In this document: positions 43,331 through 54,929 of the stretch, piece after piece
Numbering within the stretch: position 1 is the first letter of the stretch
How the letters are laid out: each line of letters begins with the position of its first letter
Assembly: GCF_000350225.1 (NCBI RefSeq)
Contig: NW_005178983.1
Location: 62,001 to 126,000, forward strand
Direction: 5' to 3'
Source of the DNA: Chondrus crispus
Taxonomy: Eukaryota > Rhodophyta > Florideophyceae > Gigartinales > Gigartinaceae
Length of the DNA stretch: 64,000 nucleotides
The notes under the pieces: model-generated
Seen by the model: only the letters and a program-made list of their open reading frames with translations
What the model was told of the DNA's origin: nothing
The model's database searches: none
Position numbers and translations under genes: made by a program

Positions 43331-43848
43331 GGCTGTGAGCCGATCATCCCTGATGCGGGCTCCTCGTTCCTTGCATATAAGGACTGTGACCTGCCAAGAG
43401 ATCATGCGCTGGCCAGCGCGCGGTCTCGTCCGGCAGGGAGGGCGCGTCGCATTGTTCTCTCACTGCGTGCAGGCGTGTATGCAACGTTCCAAATTGGTCG
43501 CGGACAACGCCGTCCGGTGTGGAACTTGTTGGGATCACATCATCGCGGGTTGAGGACAGAGGTGACAGGGCCGTTCTACTTGCGCAATGCATGGGAGTGA
43601 AGGATGCCAGAGGAATGTGATCGCGTCGCCGCTGCGGAATGAAACAGGGGCGAAAATTTCCGGAAAATAGAAAAGTCCAACAAGGAGGATCAAACCCATT
43701 CCGTCGAGCAACATTCTTCATCCTCTCTTCCTCTTCTCCTTCCGCTGTCTTGACCCGCATCGTCTCCCTCCTTCCCCCTTCCCTTCCCCCCTTCCCTTCC
43801 CGCTCTCCCGTCGCACGCCCGGCTCCTCAGCCACCCCGCCTCTTCACC

Positions 43849-46800
43849 ATGCATCTCTACCACTTCACGGCGCTCTGTTCCTCTACCCCTGTACACCTGG
43901 CAAACGGTTCCTTCACGCTCCCGCGGCAGCAAGAGCTCGTCCTTGCGCGCGCCGGCTCGCTCCATCTGTACCGGCTGCACCCGAAAACCTCCTACCTGCA
44001 GCCGCTCTTCCAAACGCCCGTCTTCTGCCAAATCCGCTCCCTGTCTACCTTCCGTCTCCCCGGCACGCGCCGCGACTATCTCCTGCTCACCACGGATGCG
44101 GGCGCCGTCACCATCCTGTCCGCCTCGGCCATGGCCTTCCGCCGCGTCCATTGCGAGCCGTTCGGCAAGAGCGGCGCGCGCCGCACCGTCCCCGCAGAGT
44201 ACGCTGTATGCGAGCCCCACGGCCGCGCCGCCATGCTCGCCGCCCTCGAGAAGGGCAAGCTCGCCTACGTCCTCAACCGCGACCCCGACGAAAACCTCAC
44301 CATCTCCTCCCCGCTCGAGGCACACAAGTCCGCCCTCATCACCCACGCTTTGACTAGCCTCGATGTCGGATTCGATAACCCAGTCTTCGCAGCCCTGGAG
44401 CGCACATACGATGCCACTAGCTACAAGGTCCTCGCGTACTACGAGCTTGATCTCGGTTTGAATCAGGTCGTCAGGAAAAGGACCGCCCGCGTCGCAGCGG
44501 GGAGTAATTTGCTCCTTACTGTTCCCGGAGGCACTGATGGACCGGGAGGGGTCTTGGTATGTAGCCCTGGCATTGTGGCGTACAGGAACTTGCTTGATGA
44601 AGATGACGAGGGGAGGTTGATCGCCCTCATGGAGGATCCCCCAGATGGCGCACAACCTGAAAAGTCCAATGGAACCCATCCCGATGCCCAGCCCACCCAG
44701 TTAGAGGCCCGTCTTCCGTATCGGCAGGGTAGCGAGTGCAAGGAGCCCTTAGTCGTCGCAGGAACCGCCTACCATGACCGCAAACGAAACGCCTTCTTCT
44801 TCCTGCTCAGCACGGAACTTGGCGACCTTATTAAAGCCGAGCTCGCATGGGAGCCGGATCGCGGCGCCACCAAGCTTTCCTTGTTTTACTTTGACACCCT
44901 CCCTGGGCCGGCCTTGGGCATGTGCATTTTTCGATCAGGCTACCTGGCCGCCGCAATCGAGGGGAGCGATGCGCTGCTGCTACGCTTTAAAGAGGTGAAT
45001 GTACCTGAAGATAATCCGGCGGGCGGATTTTCGAGTTCGACTGGGGCAAGTGAGTGGTTGGACAAGGGGGGAGATTCCACCGGGGAGACTATGAGTGCAT
45101 TTCAAGCAAATGGGGGGCCGGCTGCGTCTCCGGTAAATGACAGCAATGAGTCGACAGTCAAGCTAGCTTTGGCTGGGAAGCTGCAGTTTCGGCCCTCGGC
45201 TTTGCTTTGTCGTCTCACCGTTGCGGAAGTCATAGATTCTTTCGGCCCAATACTGGGTATGTGCAAGCTGGACGGCGGCGGTGTCGGACAGTCGTCAAGT
45301 TTAGTTTGTACAACTGGAAAGGCACGAGGTGGTTGCGTAAGGGTTATCCGACGCGGCATGGGGGTACTGGAGATGTCGCAACCCAACGAGCTCCGAGCAA
45401 AGGTAACGGAGGTGTTCTCTTGCAAGGAAAATGCGGAGAGTTTATATCATCGCCTCATCGTTGTGTCATTTGCAAAGAAGACAAAAGTCCTAGAAGTTGG
45501 AGACGCAAAGCTTGAGGAGACGGTAAACTCTGGATTCGAGCTGAACGAGCGCACCCTTGCCGCAGGTCAAATAGGTACGAATAGCTTTGTTCAGGTCACA
45601 AGATCCGGGGTTCGCTTCGTAAGGGGTGGGGATGCGAAATCTGCAAGCGAATGGATCCCACCAGTACCGGCTGTTGTGTTAGCTGGATGTTGCAACCAGC
45701 AGCAGGTTGTGGTTGTTCTGTCGACTGGTGCTATTGTTAATTTTGAGGTCGATTCCAGTACAGGGTCCCTCGAGGAGCTGGGCAAAAAGGCGGACGCGTT
45801 GCAGGTTCCCGAAGAAATAGACTGGGCTGGCAGCGAGGCAGATGAAATTGGGGCGCCTGTGATCGCCATTCCAGACGTTCCTCCGGGGCGGAAGCGGTCA
45901 AAGTTTTTCGCGGCGGGAGACGGAGTCAGCGTAAAAGTCCGTATCTTTCAAATACTCGAGGATGGTTCTATCGAAGCTCTCGGATTACACCTCGCCCCTG
46001 CTCCTGTTGAAAGCATTGCATTAATCGACTTTGCATGCATTGACAAAGAAGCGATAATTTCATCGGTGGGCAGCTCCAAGACATTGTCGAACTTAGCATC
46101 ATATGAGCCTTTTCTCGCGCTTGTTATCGGTACAATCCACGGCGCCCTTGTGCGTTTGACTGTCGACGCGCTGACTGGTACATTGTCAAGCAAGCAGAGC
46201 CACTTTTTGGGAGAGAAGCCAGTTCGAGTCAAGCATGTCAAGATTTCCGGCGTTCCGACCTGTCTCTTGATGGGCAGTTCGACTTGGCTACTCTTTCTCC
46301 GCGGTGGACGGGCGACAATGTCGCCGCTGTCGACTGATCCCATGGATCGTGCCGCTGCCTTCGCGCTGGAGCAGTCACCAGACGGGTTTGCCGTTACGTA
46401 CGGATCAAGACTACGGCTGCTATCCTTAGAAAGTGTGAGTGCCCTGATTACATCTGCTTGCCTCCCGCATGGCCTCTCGGTCACTGCGGTGCCGTCATTA
46501 ACGGCACTGGATTCCTCCTTCACCGTTGCCCGCTCCAGAACAGAGTCAACGCCAAGAAAAGTTGTTCGTATACCACGAATCAGAAAGAATGTCTCCTTAA
46601 ATGCCATTGATGACTGTTTACCCGATAGCTCGATGTTAGATGAAATTGTTGAGCCAAGGCTACATTCCTTGGTGCGACGCAGCAAGACCTATTCGATGGA
46701 ATTCGCGCCTGCGGCTAGCGAGAATAGGAGACGGAGAAACAAAACCTGACGAGAATGGGGAAGACGATCCTGACCTTGAGGGTACCAACCCATATTCAAG

Positions 46801-47995
46801 TGTCCGCCCTTCAGCTTTTGAAACGTTAGACACTGTGAAGATGGACGAAGCCGATTGTATTTTGACGGTGGCGTCGTTTTTAGATTTTGGTGGCGACACG
46901 ACAGGTACTAACCGATACTTGGTCGTAAGCGTAGCCTCAAACATGCAGGTATCTGGCACGGCCCCCAAACTGCCAAAAAGGCCGCGGTCTCCGTTGGATG
47001 AGAGAAGCTCGAAGCGTGAGGAGACCTTTGTACTCCGTGTATACCAGGTGGATGCTGCCACCGAACGCTTGACTTTCGTGCACAAGACCGTGGTACCCGA
47101 AGCAGTCTATTGTCTAACTGCCTTCCGAGACATGCTTCTTGTCGGGATCGGGGCAACTCTTCGTCTCTACGACCTCGGCAAGCAACAGCTTCTACGGAAG
47201 GGCGAGTATAAATTGGCAGTCCGCAACAAAATTTCGGCCCTCGCAATCTCGGGAGGAGACCGAATTTTTGTAGGAGATGTGAGCGACTCTGTAACTCTTT
47301 TCAAATACGAGCCCTCAGAGCCTATCGCCGCGAACCATACTCGAGGCGCTGCGATCGGGAGGCGAGGTGGGCACTTTGTGCCACTCGCAGCAGACACCGT
47401 GCCGCGTTGGATCGTGACGCTGGAGGTGCTAGATTACAACACAGTGTCAGCAGGTGACAAGTTTGGCAACATCTTTGTTCTCCGCGTTCCAACTGAACTC
47501 GGAATCCTCAACGGCGGCTTGTCGATCACGAGTGCATCGCCAGTCGATCGGGGGCGGGCGGCGATAAACATCGCGCCGCACAAGCTCGTAGTGGAAGCTA
47601 GCTACCACGTCGGGTCGATGACCGGCAGTCTCGTCCGGGGCTCCTTGGCGTTGCAAACAACGAAACTAGAGAAGAATGCTGGGGACGAGGCTCTCATCTA
47701 CTCGACACTCTCGGGGACCATCGGGATCCTGGCACCACTGCGCACACAGCATGACATCGACTTCGCGCGCGCCTTGGAAAGGGAGATGAGGACAAGGGGC
47801 AAGTCGATCTGCGGGCGAGACCATACGGCGTACCGGTCGTCCTTTTACCCGGCAAGACATGTGGTGGATGGAGACTTGTGCCAAGCGTTCACCGGGCTTT
47901 CGCCGACCGGTCGGGAGGAATGCGCTACAGCACTGGGGCGATCAGTTGAGGACATCGATAAGAAGTTGGAGGAATTGCAATCATCATACGTATGA
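43849..47995 (+). CDS. SF3B3: Splicing factor 3B subunit 3 (SF3b130/SAP130)
   Basis: A member of the CPSF160/DDB1/SF3B3 triple beta-propeller family, a structural core of the SF3b complex of the U2 snRNP that helps hold the branch site. Diagnostic stretches are FGKSGARRTVPAEYAVCEPHG, LTISSPLEAHKSALITHAL, YELDLGLNQVVRK, LLTVPGGTDGPGGVLVCS, the CPSF_A-type C-terminal half (RLYDLGKQQLLRKGEYK, AGDKFGNIFVLRVP, STLSGTIGILAPL) and the ending CGRDHTAYRSSFYPARHVVDGDLCQAF, all in SF3B3 order. The start ATG follows TTCACC. The frame open from 43849 ends at 46749, while the rest is in another frame open from 46640. The change falls in a poorly conserved insertion, so a short intron or a one-base assembly error is likelier than a dead gene. 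Confidence 0.92.
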
Positions 47996-48554
47996 CGAAG
48001 AGGGTACGGAGCACAACCTGAAGCGAGAGGATTTTCATCGCGCGGACGCTGTCGATCAACGGCAATGCGCGGCACGACGCCGTCTCCGCACTCACGGCAC
48101 CGCTCTATTGTCACTCGTGGTTGATCTCGAGGATAAGGAATTACGCACCGTCTTCCTCGTATTTCATGAGATGCATTTCCGGTGCTGGCGAGGCGGAATC
48201 TTAGAGGTTTGAGTGGCAGGTGCGAAGCGCATCGTGTTATTTTATTGCGTGCAATCGGAATTGCGGCTGTTCGGGCACTGCGAAAGGCTCAGCAGGTTCC
48301 ATCGCGCCAGTAACAACGTTGGAGATGAATCAAGCTGACGATATGCCTCCACTAACAAAGACTCCAATTTTCGCTGAGACTCTATAGCGAGATATCTTCG
48401 TCCTCATATCTCCACTTTTCGCCTTCCGGGAGCTCGCACGACATGCTCCCCAGCCAACACTTGTACAGTACATAAACAAATCTATTTAACCCGAATAACC
48501 TTCCTTCTCCCCCCCCCCCCTCCCGCTCCCTGTTACCAACGACCCGCCTCCACC
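47996..48554. other. Intergenic between SF3B3 and the oxidoreductase
   Basis: The first 200 bp are GC-rich 3' flank. A pure pyrimidine run of C and T (about 48504-48530) lies just before the oxidoreductase ATG, as pyrimidine-rich leaders also do in other genes here. No gene is seen. Confidence 0.4.
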
Positions 48555-49712
48555 ATGACCACAGACCCCCCCCTCACCACCTATGGCGTCGTCGGCGTAG
48601 GCCTTATGGGCATCGAGCATCTGCGCAACCTCTTCAACCTCCCCGCCGTCTCCATCGTCTGCATCGCCGACAACCACCCCGGGTCCCTTCAATCCTGTCT
48701 CTCCATCATCGCCGCCGAAAGTCCCGCCACCGCAGAACACCTTTCCGTCTTCGACTCCGCCGCCGACCTCTTCGCTGCCAATCTCTGTGACATAGCCATA
48801 ATCGCCACCCCTAACCACACGCATCACTCCGTCCTCATGCATGCCTACGAACAAGCCAACTCTGCCATGCACATCCTCGTCGAGAAGCCTTTGTGCACCA
48901 CAATCCCGCACTGCCGAGAAGTCATTCTAGCCGCTGGCAAGCGCCAGGGCATCACTTTTGTAGGCCTCGAATATTCGTACATGCCCCCCGTCGCCCGCAT
49001 AATCGCAGACGCAAAGTGCGGCGTCGTGGGAGACCCGCGCATGGTCGCTATCCGTGAACATCGCTTCCCATTCTTGCAAAAGGTCCGCAACTGGAACCGC
49101 TTTTCCGCCAACTCGGGCGGCACCTTTGTGGAGAAGTGCTGCCACTTTTTCGACCTCTTCAATCGCATCATGCGGCCACATACACCCCTCGCAGTCATGG
49201 CGTCCGGTGGACAGGATGTGAACCATCTCGACGAGGTCTACGATGGCGTGAAGTCGGACATACTTGACAATGGATACGTCATCATCGAGTACTCTGGCGG
49301 CCGAAGAGCCTGTCTGGATTTATGCATGTTTGCCGAAGCAAGCCGCTCGCAAGAGGAGGTCGCCATCACTGGGGATAAGGGCAAGCTTGAAGCGTTTCTA
49401 CCTCAGCTCGAGGTACGTACCGGGATTAGGGGAAAGCATGCATGCGGCGATGTGGAGTTTGAGACGGTGGATGATGAGCGCATCAAGTACCGGGGGCATC
49501 ATCATGGGAGTTCATATTTGGAGCACATTGATATTCTCAAGGCTGTGAGGGGAGTCAAGACGGGGGAGTGCGTCGATGTGCCGACATCGGGGTTACATCA
49601 TGGGCTTTTGTCTGTGGCTATTGGCGTGGCAGCGCAGTTGTCTATTCAGGAGAGGAGGTTTGTAAAGTTAGAGGAGGTGCTTTCCGCTGAGGAACTCGCA
49701 AGATCTGTGTGA
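48555..49712 (+). CDS. Gfo/Idh/MocA-family NAD(P)-dependent oxidoreductase
   Basis: A 385-residue single-exon enzyme of usual family length. The N-terminal Rossmann fold has YGVVGVGLMG (GxGxxG, residues 10-19), a DNHPG turn after strand two, and IIATPNHTHHSV. The family Lys lies in VEKPL (about 117-121). The C-terminal domain has SGGTFVEKCCHFFDLF, the GG...H..D motif carrying catalytic His and Asp. Members oxidise or reduce sugars, inositols or related alcohols with NAD(P); the substrate here cannot be told. There is no signal peptide, so it is likely cytosolic. The start ATG follows CTCCACC. It points the same way as SF3B3. Confidence 0.88.
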   Translation: MTTDPPLTTYGVVGVGLMGIEHLRNLFNLPAVSIVCIADNHPGSLQSCLSIIAAESPATAEHLSVFDSAADLFAANLCDIAIIATPNHTHHSVLMHAYEQANSAMHILVEKPLCTTIPHCREVILAAGKRQGITFVGLEYSYMPPVARIIADAKCGVVGDPRMVAIREHRFPFLQKVRNWNRFSANSGGTFVEKCCHFFDLFNRIMRPHTPLAVMASGGQDVNHLDEVYDGVKSDILDNGYVIIEYSGGRRACLDLCMFAEASRSQEEVAITGDKGKLEAFLPQLEVRTGIRGKHACGDVEFETVDDERIKYRGHHHGSSYLEHIDILKAVRGVKTGECVDVPTSGLHHGLLSVAIGVAAQLSIQERRFVKLEEVLSAEELARSV

Positions 49713-49851
49713 AGCGCTGTCATTGAATGACAGATCACCACGTCATATTTTATTTGAGAGAGTTTACGCATGCAACGTGAGAATTTCTCACTGAGAAATG
49801 CCGTGAGACAAATTTCTTGTGTAATTAACTCCTGGGCAAGTAACTGCCTAA

Positions 49852-50051
49852 TCGGGGCGCTTGCATCATCAACTTCGAGGTACATGCAATCTGTTTTATA
49901 TCCTAGTAGGGATTTCCAACCTTGTACATACCGTCCCTCCCTACCACCCTGCCTCACTTTCTGCTTAGATGGCACCGCAAAGCCGCACTCTCCGCCTCGC
50001 GACCTTGACAGCGGGATATACTCGCTGGATTACTACAGCCTCATTTGTTGA
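49852..50051. repeat. Repeat R1, related to R2 at 53758-54019
   Basis: From TAATCGGGGCGCTTGCATCA to CTCATTTGTTGAG it matches 53758-54019 with scattered differences. R2 carries an extra palindromic segment in place of the GACAGCGGGATATACTCGC junction. Confidence 0.9.
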
Positions 50052-50157
50052 GGGAAGAAGGGGGATTCGCGAAGGAAGATGATGTTCTCAGGCAAGGCGT
50101 GTTAGCCTACAACAGAGACTTTTGTAAGCCGTTCTGATTTCATTATGGAGATGTTGA

Positions 50158-50203
50158 CAGTCTTGCAACCACAAGATGATGTCATCTTGTGGTTGCAAGA
50201 CTG
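50158..50203. repeat. Perfect palindrome, 22-bp arms
   Basis: CAGTCTTGCAACCACAAGATGA, a 2-base centre TG, then its exact complement. It would fold into a long hairpin if transcribed. Confidence 0.95.
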
Positions 50204-51618
50204 CAGACTATAGAAGAGTGTAAAGGTCAACTGAGACGACTCCCAATATGTGTGGCACCGCGGGAATGTAAAAGCTTATAAATCCGTGGACTGCAGCACG
50301 TGCGGCGATGACAGGACTAAATGCGGTGGTGAAGGACGAGTTGTTAGATGGCGGTGGCGCAAAGGAAAAAAGCAGGGAAACCAAGATACAACAACGGAAA
50401 TGGAGTCATCGGTCAGTGGTGCTTGGTGATTGCTGTATGGATGCGTAGAAACAAGTATCAAGTATGAGAGGGCAAGAGGAGAGATCTCCCTCCCAAAAAT
50501 GTGTATAAAATATTACCATTTCTAGGGCATCGGGACAGTGCCTAATGTCCACTGTTGCTGTTGATACTGTATGTGAGGCGGCGAGTGCCGTGATGTCTGT
50601 CCTCTTTCTTTCTTCGTGCTCGGATCTGTTTCCTGCATACTGCAGCACAGAAATTGTGCAGCCATAGCAAATGGCAGGTTGGTCTACTCAAAACGAGTGT
50701 TAGATCTGCCTATGCTTCCATTTTGAAAGAGACTGCTCTTCAGGAGGATTCAGTTTTGATTTAAAATTTTCCTCCGCGCAAAAGGAGCAATTTTCGGCGA
50801 TAAATTAACAGGCTTCGCAGATTCATATGCAGAAACGTCTTGTGGCATACATCCTGTGAAGGTACACCCTTTATATACATCAGTTCATCTAATAAAACAC
50901 CCGTGTGTATCAGCGCTTCCTATGGATATGCTAATACTGAAATCAAAAGCATAATTGATCCACATCAGCAGTCGGGTGTGATTACATACTGAGCATACGT
51001 TTCTCCCACCGCGCCCAGCCCACTGCTCCGTGTGCGAGTTTGAATGGTGTATTTGCGCTACGTAAGGAACATGTGTGTTACAGCTGAGTGATTGATGAGC
51101 AAGTCGGAATCAGTGTTGTCAAAGTCAGAATCATGAATTGTTTATGTAGAGCTCCATTCCTTTTCTACAAATGATAACTCGATAACTCATATCACACAAG
51201 CATTGAGATTCCTTCCGCAACAACCCATTACAGCACGCACCGCTGATCATGTGATACTGATGTGAAATACTCGCCCTGGCCACACCCCACACGGCGCCTC
51301 GTTCCAATAAAGTGGCTTACTTGCATGCGCTCGCCCTCTGATTGGCCCTTTATGTAATTTTCGACATCGTGACGTCAGGGTACAGGGCCCGTACCCAAAA
51401 TCTGCCTCATCGCCTTCTCGTGATTCTCCGCTCCATTGCTTCCGTATCGAGGTCCTCTGCTTGCTCGCGACGCATTGCGAAAACGCAAGAATTGAGCTAA
51501 CTCTATCCTGTTTCTGCCGATCAACCCCAGAGAGGACGGCCTGCTCGTCCAGCACCACTTCCCCCGCAGAAACTCATCTCTCGTCCTCCGCCATTGCGCA
51601 ACCTCCTCTACCTCCCGC

Positions 51619-51626
51619 TATATATG
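51619..51626 (+). promoter_or_regulatory. TATA box of the left adenylation gene
   Basis: TATATATG within CCCGCTATATATGCATCG lies 103-110 bp before the ATG at 51729, and is conserved in the right copy. Confidence 0.7.
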
Positions 51627-51728
51627 CATCGCCCCGAGCCCACCCCTCCATTCTCCAACACCACAACTTCTACAACGCTTCGCCCCCTTCCCAACTCATC
51701 TTCTCTAACTCATAACAACTCACCTACC

Positions 51729-53405
51729 ATGCCGTTCTCACCCTCATCCACCCTCATCCAACCCTCCCACCCGGCTCTTCAAACCCTCTCTCCCTCTGAT
51801 CGCCATCTGTTCTGCAAGTATGCATCCGGCCCGCAACAGTCTCCCGCCTTTCCCACCGTCCTTGCCGCCTTCGAACAAATGGAAACCACTCACCCGCATG
51901 CCCTCGCCGCAACTGAAGTCCTGGAAGACGGTCAACTCAGCGACGATGCCAACATCACATACGCCCAGCTCAACGCACAAGCCAACAAGCTCGCCTTCCT
52001 CATGCAAGAGCGAGGCGTCTCCAACGGCGATGCTGTCTGCCTCTTTCTCAAGCGCAGCGTCCAAATGATCGTCGGCATCATCGCCTCACTCAAGGTGGGC
52101 GCTTGTTACGTGCCGCAGCACGTCGGCCTCGCCCCAGACACCCAGCTCTTGAACGTCGCTGATGCAACGAGCGCCAAGGTCGTTCTCACTATGGATGAGC
52201 TCCAAGAAAAGCTGCCCGAATTCCCTCCGCACGTCTCCGTCATCCCCATCGGCAGCGTCATGCGTGACGCAAAACTGCCAACTGCAGAGCCCTCGCTGTC
52301 GCGCGCAGTGCGTCCCTCGGACCGGTGCTACATCATTTTCACCTCTGGCACAACCGGTGCCCCCAAGGGCGTGCAAGTCACGCACGCAAACGTCGCCAAC
52401 GTCCTGCTCACCTCCCCCATGGACCTGGGCATGGCGCCCGGCGTGCGAGTTGGTCAGATTCTCAGCATCGCCTTCGACATGGGGGCGTGGGAGATTCTGG
52501 GGTGCTTGTCACACGGGGCCACGCTCGTCATACGGCATCGCAGCATTGCCAACGCTGTCAAGCTTGTCGACGTCGTTATCTCTACGCCCACCGTGCTCGG
52601 GACGTTGGACGCCGCCGAGATGACACACGTTAAGACGGTGGCAGTCGCTGGCGAGCCTTGTCCGCGCGGGTTGGCAGCGACGTGGGGCAAGTTTGCGACG
52701 TTCTACAACTCGTGCGGCCCGACCGAGACGACGATCGTCAACACGGCAAAACGCTTCGATCCTGAGTCCACTGTGCTCACCATCGGAAAGCCGACACCGA
52801 ACAACACGGTATACGTACTCGACCCTGAGACGCTGGAGCCGTGCAAGATCGGGGAAGTTGGGGAGATGTGGGCAGGCGGTGAATGCGTTTCAGCGGGATA
52901 CCTGAACAAGCCGGGGCTGACAGCTGAGCGGTACCTTGTGGACCCTTTCATAAACGGCGTGAATTCGTTTATGTACAAGACAGGAGACCTCGGTCGATGG
53001 GACGCCAACGGGGAACTGGAGCACTACGGGCGCGTGGACGATCAGGTCAAGGTGAAGGGCTTCCGTGTGGAGCTGGATGGTGTATCTGCGATGGCCGAGA
53101 CTGCACATGGGGTGGAGAAGGCGGTGGTTCTGAAGATCGGAACTGAGCTGGTAGCGTTCGTGACACCGGAGTACGCGAAGACAGAGGCTGTCAAGGAGGC
53201 AGTGGGCATCAAGCTGCCGTACTACTGTGTGCCTTCCCGTGTTGTGGGAATGGGAGCTCTGCCCAAGACCGGGAACGGGAAAGTAGACAAGCGGGCGTTG
53301 AAGGAAATGGATGCGAGAAAGGTGTTGCAGCCCATGCTGACAAGGAGGTCGAGCTCGCGGGTCTCTCACGTCAGAAGTACTCTGCGAACACTTCGGGTAT
53401 TGTGA
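51729..53405 (+). CDS. Stand-alone amino-acid adenylation enzyme (NRPS A-domain type), copy 1
   Basis: 558 residues from the ATG after CTCACCTACC; an in-frame ATG 45 codons earlier lies upstream of the TATA box and is not used. It is a class I adenylate-forming enzyme that activates a carboxylic substrate with ATP. Core motifs: A3 YIIFTSGTTGAPKG (201-214), A4 FDMGAWE (249-255, with the Asp that grips an amino group), A5 NSCGPTETT (327-335), A7 YKTGDLGRW (416-424), A8 GRVDDQVKVKGFRVEL (434-449) and A10 PKTGNGKVDKR with the catalytic Lys (512-522). There is no carrier, condensation or reductase domain after it, so product transfer must use a partner or another route. The N-terminal 60 residues and Arg/Ser-rich tail are unassigned. 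Substrate unknown. Confidence 0.88.
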   Translation: MPFSPSSTLIQPSHPALQTLSPSDRHLFCKYASGPQQSPAFPTVLAAFEQMETTHPHALAATEVLEDGQLSDDANITYAQLNAQANKLAFLMQERGVSNGDAVCLFLKRSVQMIVGIIASLKVGACYVPQHVGLAPDTQLLNVADATSAKVVLTMDELQEKLPEFPPHVSVIPIGSVMRDAKLPTAEPSLSRAVRPSDRCYIIFTSGTTGAPKGVQVTHANVANVLLTSPMDLGMAPGVRVGQILSIAFDMGAWEILGCLSHGATLVIRHRSIANAVKLVDVVISTPTVLGTLDAAEMTHVKTVAVAGEPCPRGLAATWGKFATFYNSCGPTETTIVNTAKRFDPESTVLTIGKPTPNNTVYVLDPETLEPCKIGEVGEMWAGGECVSAGYLNKPGLTAERYLVDPFINGVNSFMYKTGDLGRWDANGELEHYGRVDDQVKVKGFRVELDGVSAMAETAHGVEKAVVLKIGTELVAFVTPEYAKTEAVKEAVGIKLPYYCVPSRVVGMGALPKTGNGKVDKRALKEMDARKVLQPMLTRRSSSRVSHVRSTLRTLRVL

Positions 53406-53670
53406 GCGAATACTGTAGATGCAGTAGCTTATACTATTTAATCGTTATTAGCTCCCAAACGTTGCAAGAAGACTTTGTCTTCCGTGCACTTGTTGGTTCA
53501 GATATATTCTCCTTTCTTTCTTCTCATTCTTAACAATATTGCTAACTTTTGAAACGCACTAAAGCCTTTTAAGATCAAATTGAGTTGAACGAAGCTTACT
53601 CACTCTGTCACAAGCTTTACGTGATTGTGGTACCCTCGATGGTAGTAGTTTTGCATGGATTCTCTTCGGA

Positions 53671-54662
53671 GCGCAAAGAGCTCCCATACTTTGAATTTGA
53701 GCACTGCGTGAAGTTGTCTGTCAATTGACATAAACTCTCTGTAGTTTGTTAAACTGCCTCAATCGGGGCGCTTGCATCATCAACTTCGGGGTACATGCAA
53801 CCTGTTTTATATCCTGGTAGGGATTTCCAACGTCATACATACCGTCGCTCTCCACCACCCTGCCTCACTTTCTGCTTATATGGCACCGCAAAGCCGCACT
53901 CTCTGCGTCGCGACATTGACAGCGGATTATATTCCGCTGTCAAGGTCGCGAGGTTGTAGTAATCCAGCGAGTATAATCCAGAATATGCTCGCTGGATTAC
54001 TACAGCCTCATTTGTTGAGTCATTGCTAGTTGCAGCTTACGTGCAATTGCATCTGCGAATGATACGTTTTTAGTTTTCCCTCCCCCGCAAAGCAATTTCA
54101 CGTAATGCGACCAAATACGCTGCTCTCACTGATACATTGCACCGTTCTCTGCTACCGAATCCACCGCTGATATCCTCTAATAGCTGCCTACACATGGAAA
54201 AGACATAGAAAGCAAGTGAAATGCTCTTCCAGTTGGCCTTCTTCGTCTGCTTAGAGCGCTATCAACTTCGCTCTTGTATGTGTAGAGATGATCAGCTGGG
54301 TTCAGGCCACTACAAATATGGAGAAGTAGGACAGCTCTCTGGTCGTCGAAGTAGGGCATTCACTGTTTTCTGTAGATGCCTTGTAGATGTATGACGTACT
54401 GGTCTCTCTGCCGAAGACCTACCTTATCCTTATATTGCTCGTTACCGAGGAACCTAAGTTGAGATCACACCCCGGTGCAGGTAACGATACCGTCAGATTC
54501 CGGGAGTGAGGGGCTGCGAGCCGCCAAAGCAGTTGGCTTGAGGTCGGTGGCGGCAATGCAATACCACTCTGTCAAGCACTTCCCGCGGGACTCGTTGTCT
54601 TGGTGCATCGTGATATAAGGACCTAAAATTCAGTGCAATTCAGTGTGAACAGTGAAAAGGCC
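53671..54662. other. Spacer between the inverted arms
   Basis: About 990 bp without a gene. It holds repeat R2 (53758-54019) and otherwise AT-rich DNA. A 60-residue frame at 54177-54359 on the minus strand lacks features. Confidence 0.45.
53758..54019. repeat. Repeat R2 with internal palindromes
   Basis: Related to R1, with two extra inverted pairs: TTGACAGCGGA/TCCGCTGTCAA around TTATAT (about 53917-53944), and TGTAGTAATCCAGCGAG against CTCGCTGGATTACTACA (about 53956 and 53988). The pattern looks like snap-back copying at a palindrome. Confidence 0.8.
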
Positions 54663-54929
54663 CTTCTCCCGAAGAGAATCCGTACATAACTACTACCATC
54701 GAGGGTACCATAATCACGTAAAGCTTGTGACAGAGTGACTAAGCTTCGTTCAACTCAATTTGATCTTGAAAGCCTCCAGTGCGTTTCAAAAGTTAGCAAT
54801 ATTGTTAAGAATGAGAAGAAAGAAAGGAGAATATATCCAAACCAAGTGCACGGAAGACAAAGTCTTCTTGCAACATTTGGAAGCTAATAACGATTAAATA
54901 GTATAAGCTACTGCATCTACAGTATTCGC

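Larger units (their letters stand above)
49713..51269. other. Long intergenic stretch with repeats
   Basis: Holds repeat R1 (49852-50051) and a perfect palindrome (50158-50203), then AT-rich DNA with no convincing gene. Small minus-strand frames (50276-50648) lack features. Confidence 0.4.
51270..53670 (+). repeat. Inverted duplication, left arm (gene, promoter and 3' flank)
   Basis: It pairs with 54663-57056 in inverted orientation. Identity covers the promoter (from the CACACCCCACAC end), the whole adenylation gene and about 260 bp beyond its stop. Coding parts are nearly identical (about three base differences), whereas the promoter side differs at roughly 9% and the 3' flank at roughly 6% by eye. 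Confidence 0.92.

Noticed and set aside
43690-44679. 329-residue minus-strand frame
   Set aside because: Shadow of SF3B3 in a GC-biased stretch; no start context or domain.
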